Assembly (NCBI RefSeq): GCF_937875145.1
Contig: NZ_CALNCS010000036.1
Span: forward strand, 1-9,980
DNA: 9,980 nucleotides
Reading direction: 5' to 3'
Origin: Alkalibaculum bacchi
GTDB taxonomy: Bacteria > Bacillota > Clostridia > Eubacteriales > Alkalibacteraceae
The translations under genes were made by a program, and so were the position numbers. The notes under the pieces are model-generated. The model was not told the DNA's origin. It did no database searches and saw only the letters and a program-made list of their open reading frames with translations. The stretch's first letter is position 1; each line of letters opens with the position of its first letter. Positions 5,640-9,980 of the stretch are shown in pieces.

Positions 5640-6500
5640 ATGAATAGTTTAGTCAATTGGAGTGCTATCCAAGAATTAAATGCAAGAAGCCTACCTGGTG
5701 GCACGTTAAGTGAAAAAGGCGCTAATGAGATGTGGAGTAGAGTAGCGAAAATGTACGATTTTATGGCAGGCCTAGAGAGACAGTACACTCTTAACCAAGT
5801 AAATGCTATGAAATTAGATAAAGAGGATTCAGTCATCGATATTGGTTGCGGTGTAGGTCGTTTGACAGTACCTATTGCTCAGCGAGTGGGAAGAGTAACG
5901 GCATTAGATGTAGCAGACAAGATGCTAGAAATATGCAAAGTCAATGTAGAAAAAGCAGGATTAGATAATGTGAGTTACAAGAAATTAGATTGGAATGGAG
6001 TAAATCCAAATACATCTATAGAAAAACATCATATAGCCTTTGCATCAAGATCTGTTGGTTTAAAAGATATTATTAAATTAAATAATACAGCTACAAAATA
6101 TGCTTACCTTTTAAGTTTTACAGGATATCCTTCTTTACGAGATGTTCAAATGGAAATGCTCACAGGAATTAGGGGTATCAAAAAGAGAGAAGTAAATGAA
6201 GAACAGAGTAGAATGTTTGGATACAATATTACATTTAATTTACTCTATGATTTGGGTATCGATCCAATGGTACAAGTGGTAGAAGACGGATTTGAAAGAA
6301 CTTATGAGAGCAAGGAAGAAGCATACGATGACTTAAGGCAAGTCACAGTAGAATTAGGTGAGAACGCGGATTTAACAGATGAAGAAGAAAATCTATTTCA
6401 GCAAAATGTGGATGAGTACATTACATATATAGATGGCAAGTACCGCTTCTTGAGAAATACGAAGACATTTGTTATAGGGTGGAAACCTATAACACTATAG
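5640..6500 (+). CDS. Class I SAM-dependent methyltransferase in the ABC operon
   Basis: A 286-residue cytoplasmic protein with the Rossmann methyltransferase fold. Motif I VIDIGCGVGRLT (about 65-76) is followed by the acidic end of strand 2 (TALDVADKMLEI) and, further on, KLDWNGV. The C-terminal half is less conserved and ends in FVIGWKPI. The ATG at 5640 has GGTGA five bases upstream. An in-frame ATG at 5628 has no ribosome site and would add MVSR. It is the last gene of the operon, ahead of a strong terminator. The acceptor is unknown. Co-transcription with the importer suggests it may modify the imported chelate or a partner. A role in handling a tetrapyrrole, siderophore or metal ligand is possible but not shown. 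The fold is certain; the substrate is not. Confidence 0.85.
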   Translation: MNSLVNWSAIQELNARSLPGGTLSEKGANEMWSRVAKMYDFMAGLERQYTLNQVNAMKLDKEDSVIDIGCGVGRLTVPIAQRVGRVTALDVADKMLEICKVNVEKAGLDNVSYKKLDWNGVNPNTSIEKHHIAFASRSVGLKDIIKLNNTATKYAYLLSFTGYPSLRDVQMEMLTGIRGIKKREVNEEQSRMFGYNITFNLLYDLGIDPMVQVVEDGFERTYESKEEAYDDLRQVTVELGENADLTDEEENLFQQNVDEYITYIDGKYRFLRNTKTFVIGWKPITL

Positions 6501-6527
6501 AAATATAAAAAGATTATGCTTTAGGAA

Positions 6528-6588
6528 AAAAATAGTTCCTTTCTGCTAAGAATCTATAAGCGATTCAAATCAGAAAGGAGCTATTTTT
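6528..6588 (+). terminator. Long stem-loop terminator closing the ABC-methyltransferase operon
   Basis: An 18-bp stem (6528-6545 with 6571-6588, one G-U pair) ends in TTTTT and encloses a 25-nt loop. That loop can form a second 5-bp hairpin (GAATC 6550-6554 with GATTC 6562-6566). The A-rich 5' arm means the element can also work for minus-strand transcripts, such as that of the UPF0316 gene ending at 6731. It begins 28 bp after the methyltransferase stop codon. Confidence 0.85.
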
Positions 6589-6730
6589 ATTATAGATTAT
6601 ATGTATTCCACTTAATACCACCCAAGTAGTTAAGGTTTAACATTAAGGCTAAATACCTTGTAACTGCTAGCTTACATGCTTAGTTAAAGTATAAGATGAG
6701 CTTAAAAAAGTTTGATATTTATATTTACAA

Positions 6731-7267
6731 CTATTTTTTAATAAATCCACCAAACATGGACGTAATATCATTGACAGTAATATACGCACTAGGAGCGATG
6801 TATTTAATGGTTTTAATAGCAGCAGGGATTTGTTTCCTTTTAAGTTGAATAAACAAAAGACTTTTCCAGCTGTCGTTTTTCCCTTTTCCATCAATAATAG
6901 TAACCCCATAGCCATCTTCACGAAGTGCTTCAGCTAGAGTGCTTCCTGTTTCCTCACCGACGACAACCTGAATGGATGCAAGACCAAGGGCTATTTTAGA
7001 CTCTATATAGAGCCCTAAGTAATTGCCCAGCGCAAAACCTAATGCATATGCAAATATTTTAAAAGGATCTTCTGTAATATTGTTAAGGACAGAGCTTACA
7101 ACTAGTAACCAAATCAATATTTCAATAAATCCCAGAATAGTACCCTTTACTCTTTCACCTTTATTATTATAGACCAGTCGGATTGTCGAAATGGAAACTT
7201 CAACAATCTTCGCAATAAATATAGTAATGTATAGAGCTAGACCTTCTAAACTCATTAAAAATTCCAT
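6731..7267 (-). CDS. UPF0316 membrane protein with DUF2179 domain
   Basis: A 178-residue integral membrane protein of the UPF0316 family (Bacillus subtilis YebE is a member); biochemical function unknown. Three hydrophobic segments (about 7-28, 42-61 and 69-88) carry family blocks: EVSISTIRLVYNNKGER between the first two, LGFIEILIWLLVVSSVL as the second, and FAYALGFALGNYLGLYIESK as the third. The soluble C-terminus (about 105-165, LREDGYGVTIIDGKGK...) is a DUF2179 domain, also found in YitT-type proteins and thought to bind small ligands. The ATG at 7267 is preceded by AGAGGTG about 5 nt away. The upstream in-frame ATG at 7297 overlaps the proposed -10 and has no ribosome site. Monocistronic, facing the ABC operon end to end. 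Confidence 0.88.
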   Translation of the reverse strand: MEFLMSLEGLALYITIFIAKIVEVSISTIRLVYNNKGERVKGTILGFIEILIWLLVVSSVLNNITEDPFKIFAYALGFALGNYLGLYIESKIALGLASIQVVVGEETGSTLAEALREDGYGVTIIDGKGKNDSWKSLLFIQLKRKQIPAAIKTIKYIAPSAYITVNDITSMFGGFIKK

Positions 7268-7295
7268 GATACACCTCTTATTATTTGTTATTGAC

Positions 7296-7324
7296 ATTCT
7301 ACTTCATTTAGATACTTTATGCAA
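7296..7324 (-). promoter_or_regulatory. Promoter of the UPF0316 gene
   Basis: Read on the minus strand: TTGCAT (plus-strand 7319-7324), a 17-nt spacer, then TAGAAT (7296-7301). The -10 is 29 bp from the chosen start codon, leaving room for the AGAGGTG ribosome site. Spacing is ideal and the -10 matches five of six consensus bases; the -35 matches four. Confidence 0.55.
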
Positions 7325-7832
7325 AAAACAATTCCAGGGGAAGATATAGAATATACACTTAACTATATGTTCGTATTAAAGTTTAACATGAACTAGAAAA
7401 CTATTGAATATACAGGGTTTGCATTTCACTTAAAGTACTTCATGAACATAAGACTTAAATACTATAAAGCTGGTCGCTAAAGTATGTCGGCACTTTATGA
7501 TATTGCTGTGGAAATATCTAAATTTCTACATAAAAAGCTTAAATACATCTTTGAAAAGAAGGTTATTTTGATTTGGTGTGGAATGAATAAGATAAGGATA
7601 TAAGAAATAATAGCTCTAAGAAGAGGTTAATGCTTTAATATGTTTTTGTTGTGGTAGAATAATGTATAAGAACAAATTAAGAGGAAATAAGTGGATTTTT
7701 TTAAGAATCTTTGATGGAGCAACTTGCATCTTAAATAGTCGTATTTAAAAACCAATATGAAGTTTAAAAACAAAATACAATAGTATTATGACAACAATAT
7801 AGAGCAAATTAATGATATATGATAATAGTTAG
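7325..7832. other. Gene-poor intergenic stretch
   Basis: No coding region of useful length was found on either strand. Visible details: GCTGGTCGCTAAAG (7469-7482), which resembles the ends of the dispersed repeats near 1220 and 9100; a weak 6-bp hairpin (TAAAGT 7478-7483 with ACTTTA 7492-7497); and a gene-like start at 7692 (GTG with AGAGG seven bases upstream and TAGAAT at 7655-7660) that reaches a stop after seven codons. This could be decayed sequence. A promoter for the downstream peptidase gene must lie here, but none is convincing (ATGACA at 7788-7793 is the best -35). Confidence 0.5.
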
Positions 7833-7846
7833 AAAGGAAGAAAAAA

Positions 7847-8845
7847 ATGTACAAACCAAGGTATACTGGATATTTTTGTGATGTTCCTGGTTTTGCCCTC
7901 GGTCATGCTATGGATTACGAGGGTATGACAGGGGTAACTGTAATACGTCCTCTTAATAAGGCTACAGCGTCTATTGACGTTCGAGGAGCGTCACCTGGTA
8001 CGAGAGAAACAGATCTTTTATGTGCTGAGAAGAGTGTGGGAGAAGTCCATGGGATTTTTCTTGCGGGAGGATCTGCCTTTGGACTTGCTTGCGCAGATGG
8101 AATTATGGATTATCTCCGAAGCCAAGATACAGGTTATGATACTGGCGTAACAAAGGTTCCCATTGTTCCTGGATGCGTAATTTTTGATTTAGCCATTGGC
8201 TCACCCCTTGCATATCCTAATGGCAATATGGGAGCGGAAGCTATACGTGCTGCTACAACAAGTGATAGATCAATGGGAAATATCGGCGCAGGAACTGGAG
8301 CTACTGTCGGAAAAGTAAATGGCATGGTGTCTGCTATGAAGTCTGGTTTAGGACAGGCTAGCCTTCAGTACGGTGATGTTATTGTGTCCTGTGTCATTGC
8401 TGTCAATGCTTTTGGAGATGTCTATGATCCATTTTGCCAAAATGAAATCCTGGCTGGACCTGTGGATATATCCAACAAGAAAATAAAGCCCACCATTGAT
8501 GTCTTTAAAGACATGGAAAGGGAGGCATCTAAAGTTGGAGGGCAATTAATGAATACTACAATAGGTTGCATAGCTACAAATGCCCATCTAAACAAGTCAG
8601 AGTGTCTTCGAATATCACAGATGGCACATGATGGAATGGCAAGGGCAATTAATCCAGTACATACTAATCTTGATGGTGATGCTCTCTTTACTATTTCTAG
8701 CGGAGATAAGGAAATTGACATGAACATTTTAGGGGCACTAGCAGCAGAAGTAGTAGCTAAGGCAATTGTAAATGCTGTTGTAACTAGTGAAGGGATAAAA
8801 GGGCTTTACTGCTATCATGATCTACAAGTGGCTCCGGCATTTTAG
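7847..8845 (+). CDS. P1 family peptidase (S58, DmpA-like aminopeptidase)
   Basis: A 332-residue protein without a signal peptide, of the DmpA/BapA family of self-processing N-terminal-nucleophile hydrolases. Characterised members cleave N-terminal L- or D-residues or beta-peptides. Family blocks: DVPGFALGHAMDYEGMTGVTVI at the N-terminus, HGIFLAGGSAFGL (about 68-80), GNIGAGTGATVGK (144-156) and the presumed self-cleavage region MNTTIGCIATNA (235-246). The N-terminal nucleophile of the small chain would be Thr237 or Thr238; DmpA and BapA use Ser. The ATG at 7847 has AAAGGAAG six to eight bases upstream. It stands alone and converges on an ABC operon. Substrate unknown. Family assignment is strong; peptidase activity is inferred. 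Confidence 0.88.
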   Translation: MYKPRYTGYFCDVPGFALGHAMDYEGMTGVTVIRPLNKATASIDVRGASPGTRETDLLCAEKSVGEVHGIFLAGGSAFGLACADGIMDYLRSQDTGYDTGVTKVPIVPGCVIFDLAIGSPLAYPNGNMGAEAIRAATTSDRSMGNIGAGTGATVGKVNGMVSAMKSGLGQASLQYGDVIVSCVIAVNAFGDVYDPFCQNEILAGPVDISNKKIKPTIDVFKDMEREASKVGGQLMNTTIGCIATNAHLNKSECLRISQMAHDGMARAINPVHTNLDGDALFTISSGDKEIDMNILGALAAEVVAKAIVNAVVTSEGIKGLYCYHDLQVAPAF

Positions 8846-8856
8846 CTCTCACCAAT

Positions 8857-8886
8857 CAGTCGCCAGCTACCAGTGCTAGGGTCAAG
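8857..8886. repeat. Dispersed repeat, left inverted end (copy B)
   Basis: This block, starting 12 bp after the peptidase stop codon, is an imperfect inverted match (about three quarters identical) to the strand complementary to 9078-9109. Shared features in order are AG-CG-CCAGC-ACCAGT, then GGGTCAAG. With the right-hand copy it frames about 250 bp, giving the region the outline of a small inverted-repeat element. Divergence of the ends suggests an old insertion, or two independent repeat copies. Confidence 0.5.
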
Positions 8887-8982
8887 TCTCTTGGGTCAGA
8901 GATGTAAGCCTTGTATATAAAGCTGACTTAAATAATGGCTAAGTTAAAAAACAGAACGTTTCTAATATATATAAATATGTAA

Positions 8983-9006
8983 AGAGCACGAGAAACCTCG
9001 TGCTCT
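8983..9006. terminator. Hairpin between convergent genes (probable bidirectional terminator)
   Basis: AGAGCACGAG (8983-8992) and CTCGTGCTCT (8997-9006) form a perfect 10-bp stem with an AAAC loop. The flanks are only mildly T-rich (ATTG on the plus side, TTTACATATTT on the minus side). It lies between the convergent peptidase and ABC ATPase genes, where a shared terminator is expected. Confidence 0.65.
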
Positions 9007-9017
9007 ATTGATCTACT

Positions 9018-9109
9018 AGGAAAGTCCTGCTTTTGAGCCTAACTTCTACCCAGTCATCTTGAGCGCAAGTGAAAGATCTTGACCCCAAAATACTGGTGGC
9101 TGGTCGCTA
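9018..9109. repeat. Dispersed repeat, copy C, abutting the ABC ATPase stop codon
   Basis: Positions 9018-9072 align with 1152-1205, sharing an exact 21-base block (9049-9069) that contains the hairpin core CTTGAGCGCAAG. The right part (9078-9109) ends in GGCTGGTCGCTA, three bases before the stop codon of the minus-strand ATPase. The text GTCATCTTGAGCG...AAGATCTT resembles short interspersed repeats known from many bacterial genomes. As with copy A, a stem-loop lies on the far side of the repeat and a minus-strand stop codon on the near side. Confidence 0.65.
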
Positions 9110-9112
9110 TTA

Positions 9113-9904
9113 TTACAAATAGTATTCCGTACAATCTGGAGCTTTTAATTCAAATTCGCTAAAAACTTTATCTCGAATCTTTAGAAAATCTATACTGGTT
9201 CGATCTCTTTTTCTTGCTAAAGGCACCTTTAAGATGCTTTTGACTTTGCCTGGATAAGGGGTCATGATGACGATGCGGTCTGCTAGAAAAACAGCCTCTT
9301 CGATATCATGTGTGACAAAGATAATGGTCTTCTTTTTTTCGCTCCATATCCTTTGAATTTCATCTTGAATGCCCATTCGTGTCATGGCGTCTAATGCGCC
9401 AAAGGGCTCATCCATAAGTAAAATGTCAGGGTCTGCTGCTAATGCCCTTGCAATGGCAACTCGTTGTTGCATACCTCCAGAGAGCTCACTTGGATGATGT
9501 TTTGAAAAGTCTGTTAAGCCCACTAAGCTTAGATATTCTTCAGCGATAGTTTTTCGCTCTTCTTTAGAGATTTTTTTTGCTTCTAGTCCTAGTTCCACAT
9601 TTTTAATAACGCTTCTCCAGGGAAGTAAACCGTAATTTTGAAATATGGTGATTCGGTCAACAGATGGTTTATCTACTAATTCTCCATCAATAAGGATTTT
9701 ACCAGTAGTGGGTTTGCTAAAACCTCCAATGAGGTTTAAAAGAGTGGTCTTTCCACAGCCACTAGGTCCTAATAAACAAATGAATTCACCTTTTTTAATA
9801 GATAAATCCACTTTATCTAGAGCGAGGCTTTGGGTTTTATCGTTTCTAGGATAGTTTTTAGTAACCCCTTCTATGGTAATAAAGGATTCATTATTTTGAT
9901 CCAT
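9113..9904 (-). CDS. SsuB/TauB-type ABC transporter ATPase
   Basis: Cytoplasmic ATPase (263 residues) of the nitrate/sulfonate/taurine-type importer family, which also includes thiamine-precursor and other organic-substrate importers. Motifs: Walker A GPSGCGKTT (46-54), Q-loop Gln89 with the diagnostic FQNYGLLPWRSV, signature LSGGMQ (141-146), Walker B ILLMDE (161-166), D-loop GALD (169-172) and switch His199 (VTHDIEEAVFLADRI). GGGGTG six bases upstream supports the ATG at 9904; a GTG at 9913 is an alternative that would add three residues. The start overlaps the 3' end of the permease gene by 14 bp, so the two are translationally coupled. The binding protein is presumably upstream, outside the window. 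Substrate cannot be decided here. Confidence 0.93.
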   Translation of the reverse strand: MDQNNESFITIEGVTKNYPRNDKTQSLALDKVDLSIKKGEFICLLGPSGCGKTTLLNLIGGFSKPTTGKILIDGELVDKPSVDRITIFQNYGLLPWRSVIKNVELGLEAKKISKEERKTIAEEYLSLVGLTDFSKHHPSELSGGMQQRVAIARALAADPDILLMDEPFGALDAMTRMGIQDEIQRIWSEKKKTIIFVTHDIEEAVFLADRIVIMTPYPGKVKSILKVPLARKRDRTSIDFLKIRDKVFSEFELKAPDCTEYYL

Positions 9905-9980
9905 TTTGAACACCCCACTTACTCTCTATGTTTTTTTCTACTTTTTTAATAATCATATCTAAAATAAGGCCAGATAAGCC
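9891..9980 (-). CDS. ABC transporter permease, C-terminal end (SsuC/TauC-like), partial
   Basis: A minus-strand frame open from the right edge to a TAA at 9891-9893 encodes 29 residues, beginning GLSGLILDMIIKKVEKNIE and ending KWGVQNGSK. A short hydrophobic helix followed by a basic amphipathic tail is how BPD_transp_1 permeases of the SsuC/TauC type end. The gene overlaps the next ATPase start by 14 bp. The identification rests mainly on this coupling to an SsuB-type ATPase. Confidence 0.7.
   Translation of the reverse strand, partial: GLSGLILDMIIKKVEKNIESKWGVQNGSK

Noticed and set aside
8422..8727. Minus-strand 101-codon frame within the peptidase gene
   Set aside because: Antisense shadow of a well-conserved P1 peptidase region, with no ribosome site or domain.
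1..9980. CRISPR array, tRNA or rRNA genes
   Set aside because: No regularly spaced repeats, cloverleaf sequences or rRNA motifs were seen by eye on either strand. A tRNA/CRISPR search program was not available.

Overview
The window is AT-rich DNA with Shine-Dalgarno sites, sigma-A-type promoters and intrinsic terminators typical of low-GC Bacillota. A diaminopimelate dehydrogenase, an UPF0316 membrane protein and a group IIC intron suggest a member of the Clostridia or a relative. This placement is inferred from gene content and composition, not from a marker gene.

Left part (1-2300). The 3' end of an MFS transporter gene runs off the left edge and stops at an intrinsic terminator. A group IIC intron of about 650 bp sits directly behind that terminator. 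Its sequence closely resembles the Oceanobacillus iheyensis group IIC ribozyme. It keeps domains II, IV, V and VI with the branch-point A, but it encodes no reverse transcriptase, so it looks like a non-autonomous ribozyme element. A dispersed repeat follows and runs into the stop codon of ddh (meso-diaminopimelate dehydrogenase, minus strand). The ddh promoter has a Fur-box-like palindrome over its -10 region.

Centre (2300-6590). A plus-strand operon encodes a complete FecBCD/BtuFCD-type uptake system: lipoprotein binding protein, permease and ATPase. It ends with a SAM-dependent methyltransferase. The mRNA leader contains an intrinsic terminator and a competing antiterminator strand, so it is probably a riboswitch or another attenuator. 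A perfect 20-bp hairpin lies just after the binding-protein stop codon, inside the 5' end of the permease gene. A long stem-loop terminator closes the operon. The substrate (iron-siderophore, haem, corrinoid or another metal chelate) cannot be read from the sequence. The methyltransferase might act on the imported compound.

Right part (6590-9980). A minus-strand UPF0316/DUF2179 membrane protein with a good promoter is followed by about 580 bp with no convincing gene. Next come a plus-strand P1-family (S58, DmpA-like) peptidase and a convergent minus-strand SsuB/TauB-type ABC ATPase, with the 3' end of its permease gene at the right edge. Between the convergent genes lie a strong hairpin and imperfect inverted copies of the repeat also seen downstream of ddh.

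The strongest candidates for something undescribed are the attenuated ABC-methyltransferase operon with its internal hairpin, the ORF-less group IIC intron, and the repeat family attached to gene 3' ends.
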